Counted from the stretch's first letter, positions 40,641 through 50,147 are shown. The stretch: DNA of 64,000 nt from Symbiodinium natans (GCA_905221605.1 CAJNDS010002409.1:215001-279000); one strand, 5' to 3'. Numbers and translations: made by a program. Notes: a model not told the origin generated them from the letters alone.

Positions 40641-40910
40641 GGGGGGTCCTTTGAGGATTTCAGTGTCAGGGTTCGAGAGGAGGCTTCAGGTTCATGTTAC
40701 GCAACGTCGGGCCTTTGCTGCTTTGAGGCTTTAAGGCTTGCAGGGTTCAGGATTCGGTTTGGCTAAAATTGAGTCTTTGAGGCTTGGGCAGGTCTTAGGA
40801 ACTTAGTGCTCCTCCAGAAGATGCATTCGGGCGAGGGTGCGCCGCTATTAATCTTCTAGGCCTCCAGGGTTTAAGAATCCAGAACCCTGATGGAGCCCAC
40901 CCACCTGGAA

Positions 40911-40978
40911 CCCTAAACCCTAAACCCTAAACCCTAAACCCTAAACCCTAAACCCTAAACCCTAAACCCTAAACCCTG
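40911..40978 (+). repeat. (CCCTAAA)n array before an exon
   Basis: Nearly ten perfect heptamers. Confidence 0.97.
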
Positions 40979-41007
40979 CTCCCTGAACTAACCTTGACCG
41001 AAGCAAG

Positions 41008-41081
41008 GTCCGGGACACGCACGCCAAAGAGAGCGCCCTCCCCGAGACGGCCCATGCACAGAAGGACGGGGCACACTGTGG
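41008..41081 (+). CDS. Putative internal exon
   Basis: Acceptor accgaagcaag (41007), donor TGTGG|GTTTAGGG. Reads VRDTHAKESALPETAHAQ. CCCTAAA array upstream, TTTAGGG at the donor. Confidence 0.6.
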
Positions 41082-41209
41082 GTTTAGGGAATTTGGGAAT
41101 CGGGCCATCGAACTCTTAAGTCCCTAGTAGGTTTGGGGGTTATAGGGTAAGCCCTCCCATGAATCTAAACCCCCCCAAGACTCCAAATCTTGCCTGTAGC
41201 CCTGGCCAG

Positions 41210-41348
41210 GTCCTAGCGACGCGAGCGGAGCTGCAGCGAGACGACTGGCCAGTGGACGACGACGTGGTACCTTGGCAAGGATTCAAACCTAGGACCAGAG
41301 GCCACGCGTTCGGGGGAGTGCGCAGGTCGCAGATCGAGTGTTGTCGAG
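41210..41348 (+). CDS. Putative internal exon
   Basis: Acceptor gtagccctggccag (41209), donor CGAG|GTTCAG. Reads TRAELQRDDWPVDDDVVPW then GFKPRTRGHAFGG. The intron to 41446 keeps the frame (G|GT gives Gly). Confidence 0.6.
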
Positions 41349-41445
41349 GTTCAGAGCTCGGGCTTCTTTGCCCTAAATGTGCTTTAAGCCGTAAAGCCCT
41401 AAGTCTATAAACCCTACACCTAAGAATCAATGCACCTTTTTGCAG

Positions 41446-41515
41446 GTTGCTCTTGGCTTCTGAGGCACACCCTCCCCTTCGTGGCACCTGCGCCTGGATC
41501 CGTCCCTCCCGCTAA
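41446..41515 (+). CDS. Putative internal exon
   Basis: Acceptor gcacctttttgcag (41445). In the frame continued from the previous exon it reads CSWLLRHTLPFVAPAPGSVP, with a GC donor CCC|GCTAAG. A (CT)n tract follows in the intron. Confidence 0.5.
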
Positions 41516-41536
41516 GACGTTAAAGCCTCCCAGCTC

Positions 41537-41548
41537 GCTCTCTCTCTC

Positions 41549-41594
<46 letters not shown>

Positions 41595-41611
41595 TCTCTC
41601 TCTCTCTCTCT
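41537..41611 (+). repeat. (CT)n microsatellite
   Basis: About 75 nt of TC repeats with few interruptions, inside an intron. Confidence 0.95.
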
Positions 41612-41740
41612 TGTATATATGCATATAAAGGTAGACTCATAGTTTTATTTGTGTGCTAAACTATACTTGCAATTTCCTTAGTCGTTTTGCAAAAGGGGAA
41701 GGAATGAAGCACCCAACTCTAAATCAACTCTTCAGCGGAG

Positions 41741-41794
41741 GTGCATGCAATGGCAAGCGCCTCCCGACCGCAGCCAATGATCTTGCAAAGCGCA
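41741..41794 (+). CDS. Putative exon
   Basis: ttcagcggag precedes CNGKRLPTAANDLAKR, with a GT donor (GCGCAG|GTTCTTC). Confidence 0.45.
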
Positions 41795-42123
41795 GGTTCT
41801 TCTCAGCGCCTACGAAACACCGTTGCCTTACACCTTATATTCCACTGTTAGTCTTGTTCAAGGTTTAGCTTGAGGTCGTGTGTAGGGTGTGGGGGGTTGA
41901 GGGCTGTTGAGGGAACTTCGAACTGGCACTCTTGACTTCTTGACCTCGTGCGAACTCCATACACACGAATGTCTCTGAAGATCCTAGATTCCTGAACCGC
42001 TAGCTCGAGCCAGCCCTAAGCTTACGGACTGTAGGGTTTGCAGGGCATATATGGGACTGCATTATAGGGTTCACGGCCTTACAAGGTTTTTATAGGGTTC
42101 AGGGTATCGGCATGAGCTCCCAG

Positions 42124-42211
42124 CAGTACCCTTCCCGAGGTGGACTTGAATGCCATCTTCGAGTGCCTTGAGAGAAACCGGGTCAAGGACGCCCGCCTCG
42201 CACAAACGTCG
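42124..42211 (+). CDS. Putative internal exon
   Basis: Acceptor atgagctcccag (42123), donor GTCG|GTTCGGGG. Reads LPEVDLNAIFECLERNRVKD then ARLAQTS. Confidence 0.6.
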
Positions 42212-42597
42212 GTTCGGGGTGTAGAGGGCTTACCGGGGTTGTGAGGGCTAAATCGGATTTTAAGGGTTTGTGAGGCTTTGAACGGTATCAAATCCCAAAA
42301 TCTGGTGCCAGCAGTCTCCAAAGCCACGGATCTCACAACCAGGACCTACACACCCGACCTAAATCGCAAGCACTAAGCCGTAAACCCTAATGTCCTGTCC
42401 AAAGCCTGAAGTAGGCCCGTAGAATTCCCCCCCCACGCCATGCCTCCCTGTTTCAGTCCTGCCGCTTATGGGGTTCACTATACTTTGGTTTTCATTTTGT
42501 TATTTTGTTGGACTATGCCTGTGTATGCACAGAGTCTACTTCCCAGAAAGACCCCAGATTTTTAAGCCCTTAGGGAAACCACTCATAAGCCCTTCAG

Positions 42598-42678
42598 GAG
42601 CCCGCCTGGAAGCCCGCCTACGCCAAGTACCTGGGCGACTCCCGCGTGGCGCATTTGGAGCTGCTCGTTCTGAAGAAG
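42598..42678 (+). CDS. Putative 27-codon internal exon
   Basis: Acceptor aagcccttcag (42597) and consensus donor AAGAAG|GTAACC. Phase 0; reads AYAKYLGDSRVAHLELLVLK. One of the clearest exons. Confidence 0.7.
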
Positions 42679-42831
42679 GTAACCTATTGTTGGTTCTTCG
42701 TAGGGAATGAAGGAACTGCTCTACTAACCTTTGAGGGATTCATATAAGTTGCATCCCCGAGCCTTTTGGGCTTGGGAACCCCACCACTTCTTCTGAGGGC
42801 TACCGTTGTGAAACCCCCGCACTTTTTGCAG

Positions 42832-42885
42832 CGAGGCCATAAGCGATACAATAAGTTTGACATCGGGTTCTTCTTACCCCCCAAT
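42832..42885 (+). CDS. Putative exon
   Basis: Acceptor cgcactttttgcag (42831). Reads RGHKRYNKFDIGFFLPP. The donor is not certain; CCCTAAA-type DNA starts by 42900. Confidence 0.55.
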
Positions 42886-42951
42886 CTGAACCTTAGAAAC
42901 CGTAAACCCTGCATCCTAAGCCCTCAACCTCGGCGTCTTCTTTGGGCGCAG

Positions 42952-43000
42952 AGTTCAGGGCTTTATCTCCCAGATGGCTTCAGGAAGGAGCGTTTGAAGG
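42952..43000 (+). CDS. Putative exon
   Basis: Acceptor cttctttgggcgcag (42951), donor GAAGG|GTGTAGGG. Reads SSGLYLPDGFRKERLK. Confidence 0.55.
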
Positions 43001-43218
43001 GTGTAGGGTTTAGGGCCCATACTGTCGGCAACCCAAGAATAGAGTGGGTATAATGGAGTAAGACCAGGGGCTTCCCAAGCCAATGCAGGCACACATGCTG
43101 GATTTAGGCTTATTGGGCTTAGGATTTCAGGCTTACCCAAGTTCGAGTGGTAGTAAGTACCAATTCGGATACATACTACTACTGCTTTGGGTTATGAGTT
43201 CCGTGTGCTAAAAGCAAG

Positions 43219-43312
43219 AATGAAGCTCAGGCAAGGGGGCTATGTGTTCGAGAACTTGTCCGTTTACATGGTGCCTCGGCAGAAAACCGGGGGTCGTGAG
43301 GCCCGCAAGTAG
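43219..43312 (+). CDS. Putative terminal exon with stop
   Basis: After taaaagcaag it reads MKLRQGGYVFENLSVYMVPR, then a basic tail GGREARK and TAG 43310-43312. Probable 3' end of the gene holding 42598-43000. Confidence 0.55.
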
Positions 43313-43605
43313 CAGTGGGCTGAACACGTGGAGCTCTAACCTGGGACTCAGGGTTGTGCTGCGGTTTTGGAAGTTCCCGATGCTCACGGGAGAGCAGCTC
43401 AGCACCCGTGGCCTGCGGCCCTGACAATCATAAGGCTCCCTTGTGTCTCAACTCTGGATTTCTGCGTGCGTTGGAGAATTCCGACGATAGCAGACTGTCA
43501 GCCTCCCTGGATTTGAGGGTTTGCAGGGGGGGGGGACCCTTGAGTCCCACACCCCAGGCCCCGAAACCTCAAACTCCCAAACCGTAAACAACACCCGAGC
43601 CTCAG

Positions 43606-43681
43606 GTGCTTCTGCAGCTCTTGTCCCCTGCGCTGCGGAGAGCGACGCCACGGGTGCTGGACTGCTTCAGTGCCCTGCAGG
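43606..43681 (+). CDS. Putative internal exon, Leu-rich helix
   Basis: Acceptor cacccgagcctcag (43605), donor TGCAGG... at 43681|GTTTAGGAC. Reads LLQLLSPALRRATPRVLDC. An upstream frame 43436-43520 (LRALENSDDSRLSASLDL) followed by a G-run may be the previous exon. Confidence 0.55.
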
Positions 43682-43846
43682 GTTTAGGACTTTGGTTTGG
43701 GGTTTGGGGTTGAAAGTTGAAACTAAGCCCCTCCAAGTCCCACAGCACTGGCACATGCCCAATATTCAATATTCGGGGTTGCGATTGCCTCGGAATTTTT
43801 GGTTTAGGCTCGTTCCTTCGGCCTTCACCCCCTTCACCCCGCAAGT

Positions 43847-43869
43847 GCCCCTCAACAAGGGCCGCAAGG
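43847..43869 (+). CDS. Putative micro-exon (about 22 nt)
   Basis: Strong acceptor cacccccttcaccccgcaag and consensus donor CGCAAG|GTAGGC bracket PLNKGRK. Very short; also consistent with a longer open frame through 43985. Confidence 0.4.
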
Positions 43870-44109
43870 TAGGCGTAGCTAGGGCCTCTTTGCCCCTCCG
43901 GACTAGACGCCCACGGAGATCATCAGCTCATCCTGTGATGCCCTCAAAAGCCTTAAAGAGGACGTGGGATGCGGTACAGGCTTCCTGACGGCCGCGTGGG
44001 GTTCCCCAGTGCTGTTGCGTTGAGGGCTTATGGGGTTGAGCTTTGGTGTTCATTAGCTTTGGGAAGAGGTAGTCCTTGCTTTCCAAGCCGACGGCCCTGT
44101 GACAAGCAC

Positions 44110-44178
44110 GCAGCACACGAAATGCCATCAGCGATCAGGGAGCTCAGGATGGCACGGTTTGTTTTGGGGCACACGTGA
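44110..44178 (+). CDS. Putative terminal exon
   Basis: After gcacgcag it reads EMPSAIRELRMARFVLGHT and stops at TGA. Confidence 0.4.
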   Translation, partial: AAHEMPSAIRELRMARFVLGHT

Positions 44179-44298
44179 TACAAGCCCAGGGTTCGGGGTT
44201 TTGGGTGCGCTTGTTGTCCCACCCGAAGACTCAGGACCTAAACTCTGCTAGACCCCTTGCCCGTAAACATGGACTCTTGGCCCTACATCTCAGTCAAG

Positions 44299-44409
44299 GC
44301 GACAGCTTTCAGCCCCCTTGCCCCTTGTGCGCTTGTGAGGCTGGCCACTATGGTTCGCGAGCCTCGCCTGGCACAAGACCCTGACCCCAGGGAATTGTTG
44401 AAGACGTAG
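44299..44409 (+). CDS. Putative exon, two frames open
   Basis: AG|GC acceptor (tcagtcaag|GCGACA). One frame reads SPLAPCALVRLATMVREPR to a TAG near 44407; another reads DSFQPPCPLCACEAGHYGS, Cys-rich. The choice is open. Confidence 0.45.
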   Translation, partial: ATAFSPLAPCALVRLATMVREPRLAQDPDPRELLKT

Positions 44410-44688
44410 AACCTGTTCAGGGCCTGAGTTGATGAAGTAACTCCCCAAACTGGGTTCATGTACCTCGTAACTACGACTTATGACTCTGGAGCCGCCAAGG
44501 GCTGCCCCCAGCTAGCCACAAAGCATACAGGACCTAAAGTTCGAGGGAGTATTTGAGGGTTTGGGGCGGACATCGGTTTGCACCAATGGCCCAACCCAGG
44601 AAGCTTACCTCCTAAACCCAGGCTTGTGAAGGGGAAGGCAGGGCCCGAAACCCTAAACTCCCAAACTCTCCACCTCCCCTTCCTGCAG

Positions 44689-44728
44689 CGCCCGCGCAGC
44701 CAGCTCAGTCGGTCGAGTTGTTGCATAG
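44689..44728 (+). CDS. Putative micro-exon
   Basis: Very strong acceptor cacctccccttcctgcag (44688); donor CATAG|GTTTTAGGG. Reads PAQPAQSVELLHR. Confidence 0.5.
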
Positions 44729-44874
44729 GTTTTAGGGTCCAGTGTCGGTTTAAAGCTTTCCAGTTCGTTGTAAACCTGGATGGTGAAATGTTGTTTGTGG
44801 CCATTTAGGGCTTACAAGTTGCAGAGGGTTGGAGGGCTCAGAGGTTCGTCGCTTGGCCCGCCAGCAACGTTCAG

Positions 44875-44976
44875 GAGAGGGCGGGCCGCGTGCAAGCCAT
44901 CGATATCTTCCAGCGGCAGGTGGAACACGCCGAACGGGACATCCGAGACGCCCGGCCGCCGGGAAGAGACCGCAGG
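44875..44976 (+). CDS. Putative 34-codon exon, coiled coil
   Basis: Acceptor caacgttcag (44874), donor CGCAGG|GTGGGG. Phase 0; reads RVQAIDIFQRQVEHAERDI, then RDARPPGRDRR. Confidence 0.55.
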
Positions 44977-45170
44977 GTGGGGGAGGGGCGCTCACGGCTG
45001 TGAGAGGGCGAGGGCGTCCCATATTGTTGCAGACTTCAATGCAAAACTGGTTTTGGGGTGAGGTTTTTGGGATTACATAAGAATATATAAGAATAAAAGG
45101 CCTGGGGCATCAGCGTCTGCAGGGTTTTGCAACTTGAGGCTGTAAGGAGTAAGGGTCTGGGGCCTTGCCT

Positions 45171-45300
45171 CCCCCCCCCCCCCCCCCCCCCCACCCCCCC
45201 CCCACCCCCCCCCCCCCCCCCCCCCCCCCCACCCCCCCCCCCCCCCCCACCCCCCCCCCCCCCCCCCCCACCCCCCCCCCCCCCCCCACCCCCCCCCCAC
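45171..45300 (+). repeat. 130-nt poly-C tract with single A interruptions
   Basis: Runs of 8-20 C separated by single A. It lies just before the acceptor of the exon 45325-45378. The complementary strand is a G-run able to form quadruplexes. Proline- or glycine-rich frames across it are artefacts of composition. Confidence 0.97.
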
Positions 45301-45324
45301 CCTCAGATCCACTGCCTTGCCTAG

Positions 45325-45378
45325 GAGTGCCTTCCGCACCTGCTGCCCTTCTGCTCCTTCCAGGTGCGCATCCCACAG
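45325..45378 (+). CDS. Putative 18-codon internal exon
   Basis: Acceptor cactgccttgcctag (45324), donor CCACAG|GTTTTTTC. Phase 0; reads ECLPHLLPFCSFQVRIPQ. Confidence 0.65.
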
Positions 45379-45423
45379 GTTTTTTCTCGCCCCTCGAAGT
45401 AGACACCCTCTCGTTGCCTCGAG

Positions 45424-45497
45424 CTGGAGATCACTGACTCGCATGCTGCGTACTTCTACTTCGTCGCACTAGGGGCATGCCCATGTTCTACCTTGCG
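45424..45497 (+). CDS. Putative exon, next in frame
   Basis: Reads LEITDSHAAYFYFVALGACP. It would join the preceding exon through a 45-nt intron that contains an in-frame stop. A poly-G run (45500-45512) follows the exon. Confidence 0.5.
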
Positions 45498-46082
45498 GAG
45501 GGGGGGGGGGGGTTGCTGTATGCCATACAAACGCCGGCTCCGTATTACAATAGGAACCTCAACAAAGGTCCGTCCGTGCGCTAGGGATCCTGCCACATTG
45601 GTGCTTCAGATTCAGCAAGCCTCCGCAAGCCCAAAGCCCTACTCATTTTAAGACCACTCCGAGCGCCTGAGGCTCAGAACCCCAGGACAAGGTGCTGCGT
45701 TTTGAGCTCATAAGGCTAACCAGAAGATTGCAAACAACAGATGAGTACGTTAGACAAATAATACATTGATCTGTATTGCTGCAACTGCAATTTGCCTGGC
45801 AGGTCGCGAAGGCTGGGAGCATCTGGGCTTCATGCTCCAACCTCCGTCATGAAATCTTAGAGAGCAGCACATATGAGCCCCTGGCTAACGTACCCCTTTT
45901 GAAGGGGATTCGCTATCCACGTTATTATGTAGCTAGGATGGTCCGGGGCTCGAGTGTTATTATGGTGCCTACATGGGTCCCAGAAGAATTCTTAAGACTA
46001 AAACCCTAAAATCCTGAAAGGCTTGGTTCACCCTAAAAACTAAACCTAAAACCCTAAATACCCTGGTTCCGCATGCACCCTT

Positions 46083-46105
46083 CCCCCCCCCCCCCCCCCC
46101 CCCCC
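46083..46105 (+). repeat. Poly-C tract before an exon
   Basis: About 23 C, then accgcccccatttgtgggaaag, the acceptor region of the exon at 46128. Confidence 0.93.
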
Positions 46106-46127
46106 ACCGCCCCCATTTGTGGGAAAG

Positions 46128-46184
46128 GTATACTTCCGAAGAAGCTTTGATGCCATCGCTGCGGGAGACCTAGATCGCTTGTGA
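46128..46184 (+). CDS. Putative exon
   Basis: gtgggaaag precedes YFRRSFDAIAAGDLDRL, open to TGA. The donor is unclear. Confidence 0.5.
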   Translation, partial: VYFRRSFDAIAAGDLDRL

Positions 46185-46245
46185 TTTCCTCACCCGCCCA
46201 ATCAACCCTAAACCCCAAAACCCTAAACCCCCCCCCCCCCCGAGG

Positions 46246-46340
46246 TGGCAGCACAGTGCGGAGCATCCGCCGGAGAACTTGGTTCGGCTGCTGAAGCCCC
46301 ATGGCATCCTCGTGCGCCTTTGCCTTAAGCGGAAGGGTTG
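46246..46340 (+). CDS. Putative terminal exon
   Basis: A C-run (46231-46241) and gag precede it. The best frame reads HSAEHPPENLVRLLKPHG and ends CLKRKG, TGA. LLKPHGILV recalls methyltransferase folds, but this is only a resemblance. Confidence 0.5.
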
Positions 46341-46542
46341 AGGGTTTAGGGTCCTTGGTGGGGGGACGGGGGAGGAGCCCTGGGCGAGGGAGGTAAAGCC
46401 TATAGCTCCAAGGGGTTAGGGGAATTTCTGTGTTTTTGGGGGGCTTTTAAATAAGCGATGTTTTGGTATGTGCGTGTGTGTTATACTCATAAGTCGTTGT
46501 TTCGATTATGTGTTGGCTTCAGTCGATTGCTTTGTTTCTCAG

Positions 46543-46678
46543 GTCTTATTCTAGGCACCGGAAGCCCCCAACAAAATATACAAGCTCCGTGAAACTCTCT
46601 CAACTTCTGCAAAATGCCTGTGAGGTGCCCCGTGGGCCCCGTGGTTCCCATCGACTCCGCCCACCCGGGAAGGCTCCG
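46543..46678 (+). CDS. Putative exon, basic
   Basis: Acceptor ttgctttgtttctcag (46542). Reads KYTSSVKLSQLLQNACEVP then RGSHRLRPPGK; GC donor GGGAAG|GCTCC. Confidence 0.55.
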
Positions 46679-46988
46679 AGGGCTGCCCATGTCTATAAAA
46701 ACCCAGGGTGTTAGGTTTTTTTTGGGGGATGTTTGTTTAGGATTTTTTTCGGCTTTAGATTGTTGAGCTTCATTCTGGTCAGTTTTGTTTGTCGGGTGGG
46801 GGGGCTTAGGGCGTTTGGTTTTCTGGCTTTTGTTTTAATGGTTTTTGGGGGTTTTGGTCCAACCCTATATTGGAGCACTGAGGCGCTACTTCATTCAATA
46901 CGAGGTTTTTGGTTTACTTTGAACCCCACACTAAACCCTTTCCCTATAAACCCTGCATCCTAAACCCCGCTACTCCTATCGTGGCCAG

Positions 46989-47041
46989 GTTTCAGCCTTA
47001 CTGGATGGTGCAGGCCTGGAGGGGCACCAACAGACACCCTG
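46989..47041 (+). CDS. Putative exon
   Basis: Acceptor cgtggccag. One frame reads VSALLDGAGLEGHQQTP to TGA, another FQPYWMVQAWRGTNRHP. The choice is open. Confidence 0.35.
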
Positions 47042-47281
47042 AGCCCGAATAGAAATACCCTCCCTTACGTACCCCCAATAGGGGCCAAAGGTAACCTTGC
47101 TAGGGTATTCACGGGGTCTTTAGGCAAACTCAAACCTTAACCCTAAACCCTCAGCAAAGCCCACGAGGCCTTATGCGTCTCAAGCCCGAAATGCCTGAGC
47201 ACTAGAAGTGCTACTGCTATGTTTTGGAAGCTTCCAGTCGCTGGTACAGGCTTTCAGTGTTGGAGTTCACGTCTGCTGCAG

Positions 47282-47359
47282 CTGGAAGTCTGGCCTGGGG
47301 GATGCGTTTTTGTTGCTGCAAGTGCCGAGCTCTTTTCGATCGCCTGCCCTTTCTTGAAG
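47282..47359 (+). CDS. Putative 26-codon internal exon
   Basis: Acceptor cacgtctgctgcag (47281), consensus donor TTGAAG|GTTGTG. Phase 0; reads GGCVFVAASAELFSIACPFL. Other frames are open too, but lack matching borders. Confidence 0.55.
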
Positions 47360-47474
47360 GTTGTGATCATGTCGAATTTGGGTTACCCACCAGAAACTCG
47401 AAAGGACAAAGCACACTGCTAAACACTGGCCAGCCCACCTAGGAACCCCTCCTCAAAAAAACTCACCGAGCCAG

Positions 47475-47494
47475 CCCCCCCCCCCCCCCCCCCC
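47475..47494 (+). repeat. Poly-C tract
   Basis: About twenty C followed by ttcgggag, a possible acceptor; the coding signal after it is weak. Confidence 0.9.
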
Positions 47495-47729
47495 TTCGGG
47501 AGTCGGAGGGAAGCGGTTTGGTTTGACGTTTAGGGCTTCCCACAACAACGCCAAACAGAAAGCACTCCTCAACCCCACAAGCCTTGACCACATCAACCCC
47601 CCACTATAAGCTTTGAAGTTCCACTCTAAACCGGTAAACGCTTTACACCAGACAAGCCCTGTAAAGCCCGATACTCTAGGCTCTAGACCCTTTTAAACCT
47701 AAACCCCCCCGCCACACCCGACCTCGCAG

Positions 47730-47815
47730 ATGGGAGCCGTTCCGGGAGCCGCGCCGGCCTACAGCGGGCGCGCCGGACCCATCTCAGCCACCCGAAAGGA
47801 AGAAGAGAGGCCAAC
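47730..47815 (+). CDS. Putative exon
   Basis: Acceptor acctcgcag directly before ATG 47730. Reads GAVPGAAPAYSGRAGPISAT then RKEEERPTNQP. Confidence 0.5.
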
Positions 47816-47956
47816 CAACCAGCCTGTCAAACCTCTTATTTCTAAGCCCTTCAGAGACCCATGCTATAAGCCCCTTTCGCCCTGTTTTCGGGGACTCGTG
47901 CCGCAGACGGGACTTGCGTCAGCTCCCCCGTCTTGCGTCAGCTCCCCCGACCCCAG

Positions 47957-48113
47957 AGGCCCCTAGGCACTCCATACTTCGCCGACTTCTGGAAGCATTT
48001 GGTCCCCCTAAGCTCAAAACCCCAGCACTTTGATGCAAAGGACTTGTGGGAGTTTCTCCAGAACCGCTCGGGAAGAAATCTTCAGACACGCCATATGGGT
48101 CCTACTGTTAAGG
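47957..48113 (+). CDS. Putative internal exon
   Basis: Acceptor cccgaccccag (47956), donor AAGG|GTTTATAA. The 52-codon frame includes GTPYFADFWKHLVPLSS and DAKDLWEFLQNRSGRN. A 19-nt direct repeat (cttgcgtcagctcccccg twice) lies just before it at 47913-47949. Confidence 0.6.
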
Positions 48114-48135
48114 GTTTATAATGTTAACGGCTTAG

Positions 48136-48233
48136 GTGAACTTCCTTCCGCTGCTGCGCCCCTTGATCTCCAAGTGTCTGGAGCTGTTTGGGCCACTTGG
48201 CACTTCGGAGAACCCTGAGTCCCATCCAGAAAG
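48136..48233 (+). CDS. Putative internal exon
   Basis: Acceptor taacggcttag (48135), GC donor. Reads VNFLPLLRPLISKCLELFGP. The intron from the previous exon would be only 22 nt, so both may be one exon with a border misread. Confidence 0.5.
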
Positions 48234-48697
48234 GGCGAAAGGCTTGGGGTTCTTCACCCCGGGGATCATAGCTCTAAGACTACACGGCACCCCAGAACCA
48301 CAATCCCTTAAAGCATGCAGCCCCTAAGCCTTAAATCGGGCTGCATTTTCCCAGTGCCTGCATGCCACCCTCAAGTCGGGCTTAAAGGATGCCGCTGGCC
48401 ATGGGAGGGCCTCACACACCCCAACACCAAACTCAAAGATCCCTGAGAGGGTCCGACCTGTTTTGGGGTGAGGTCTTGGGTCTGATAGCGCTTAGGGTGC
48501 TACAATGATATGATTCATCCGCTCAATGATACGCATGCTTTAAATCATAGAGGTCCAAATCCTGTCCTGAAACCCTGCCGACCCTATAACCCCAATCACC
48601 CTCAGGCCTTTAGGCCCCAGCCCTCTTGTACAGCGCCCGGAGTCTGCCTTCGACCTTTGAGCTGGCTGGCATTTTAAAGTGCAGAGGTTCTTTCCAG

Positions 48698-48780
48698 CAC
48701 CTGGCTCGGCTCAGAAAATCTCAGCTCGTTGGGGGGATTTGCCTGGAATTTTGGAGTGAAAAGTTTAGGGCAGTTTAGGG
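48698..48780 (+). CDS. Putative exon
   Basis: Acceptor gaggttctttccag (48697). Reads HLARLRKSQLVGG and stays open (CLEFWSEKFRAV) to TAG. Confidence 0.5.
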
Positions 48781-48865
48781 AGTTGTAGGCTTCGTATAAG
48801 GTCTTTAGGGCTTGAAGGTGCTGATTAACGATCTCTTGGGATTTCGATATTAGGGTTCCGGGATT

Positions 48866-48937
48866 GCCCGCGAGAGCAACCTGGACCACCCAAAGATGCT
48901 CACTGCAGCTCTTCGTTCCCACTGGGCTGTCCCCAGT
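48866..48937 (+). CDS. Putative exon
   Basis: Reads ESNLDHPKMLTAALRSHWAV, then a possible donor or stop. The 5' border is unclear. Confidence 0.45.
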
Positions 48938-49239
48938 TGTACATAGCCTGGGCTGCAGTCGAGGACCTGACATGCCCTAACTTTAGCCCTAGACCCTCAA
49001 CCCTAAACCCCAACAAAAAAGCTGAATGCAAGTTCCTGAACAGCAGCCCAGCAGAAGGCAGGGTCGTCTCAAGTTCTCTGAGCACCCATCGGAAAAGCCG
49101 GCGCTCTGAACGGCAGCCAAAGTGCTGCAGATCATGGTGCGCAGCTCGGAAACAGGTCGCATGCTGATACACTAGTCACTAGTTATCAGGTTGCCATAGC
49201 GCTTAGGGCCGTTTAGGGGTTAGGGTGACATGTGAGCGG

Positions 49240-49253
49240 GGGGGGGGGGGGGT
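49240..49253 (+). repeat. Poly-G tract
   Basis: Fourteen G in an intron, G-rich in the transcript sense. Confidence 0.9.
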
Positions 49254-49272
49254 GGGGCGTTTGTGGTCGCAG

Positions 49273-49311
49273 GGCAGCCACGAGGATTCGGCATGGGAGT
49301 CAGGGCGCCAG
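49273..49311 (+). CDS. Putative 13-codon micro-exon (or longer)
   Basis: Acceptor ttgtggtcgcag (49272) and donor CGCCAG|GTAGTATC. Reads GSHEDSAWESGRQ. The frame stays open with VVSDVAATTTSLNTC and further, so the exon may extend to about 49430. Confidence 0.5.
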
Positions 49312-49452
49312 GTAGTATCCGATGTGGCGGCAACCACGACAAGCTTGAACACCTGTCACACTGAGGTACAGGACCCCAAACTACTTCGAGCGCAGAGCAA
49401 AAACCGCTCAAACCCTCCACGCCGAACCCCTGAACCCTACATGCAAAGAATC

Positions 49453-49551
49453 ATGCCGGAAGGCACCACGAGCTTCGCAGAGGGCGAGTGGGGTGGGGGT
49501 ACAGTGCGAGAAAGCCTTCGGCAGAACGTGGCTTGCTCGGTCTTACTGTAG
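49453..49551 (+). CDS. Putative exon with stop
   Basis: Reads PEGTTSFAEGEWGGGTVRES and ends QNVACSVLL, TAG. A second frame after gggtacag reads CEKAFGRTWLARSY. Confidence 0.4.
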   Translation: MPEGTTSFAEGEWGGGTVRESLRQNVACSVLL

Positions 49552-49659
49552 CTCTTCAACTCTAAATGGAGTACCCTCACCCAACCTGAACCCTAAGCCC
49601 CAAGCCCCAAGCCCCACTATACCTAACCTCCCCCAAGCCCGCACCTGCCCTATGAACAA

Positions 49660-49756
49660 GGGGGGAAGGGTTCTGCGGAAGCAGTGGGTGCCTCACAGCC
49701 CATCGACACCAGATTCGGAAAGCTTTCCTGAAAACAGATTCTCCATAGATTGTTAG
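49660..49756 (+). CDS. Putative exon with stop
   Basis: Reads RKQWVPHSPSTPDSESFPEN and stops at TAG near 49756. Confidence 0.4.
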
Positions 49757-49809
49757 TTTGGGACTTGGAAGATTCCAGGGTTTACCCCTTCGGGTACTAT
49801 TTCGTTCTT

Positions 49810-49856
49810 TTTTTTTCTCTCCCTCTCTCTCTCTCCCTCTCCCTCTCTCTCTCTCG

Positions 49857-49893
<37 letters not shown>
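49810..49893 (+). repeat. (CT)n microsatellite
   Basis: About 84 nt of TC/CCT repeats in non-coding DNA. Confidence 0.95.
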
Positions 49894-50147
49894 AAGTGCT
49901 TTTGACATCTATTTCAAGTTTATTGACAGCCCCCTATATCTCGGAGTTATACAGCATCCTCCATCCTGGCAGCACCCAAACCTCAAACTCCAATTTTTCT
50001 TACACATTATTCTGTTGCCCGTTTCGGTACTCCCACTCAAACCCAAAACCCACCGAAAGGCCCAAAACCCTAAAAGCCCCAAAACCCTAAAATCTAAACC
50101 CCCGAAAGCCCTCAAAACACCCCCCCCCAAAACACCCTCCTGAAACC

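Noticed and set aside
45073-45444. Gly/Trp-rich and Pro-rich frames across 45171-45300
   Set aside because: They are translations of a poly-C tract with A interruptions, a composition artefact.
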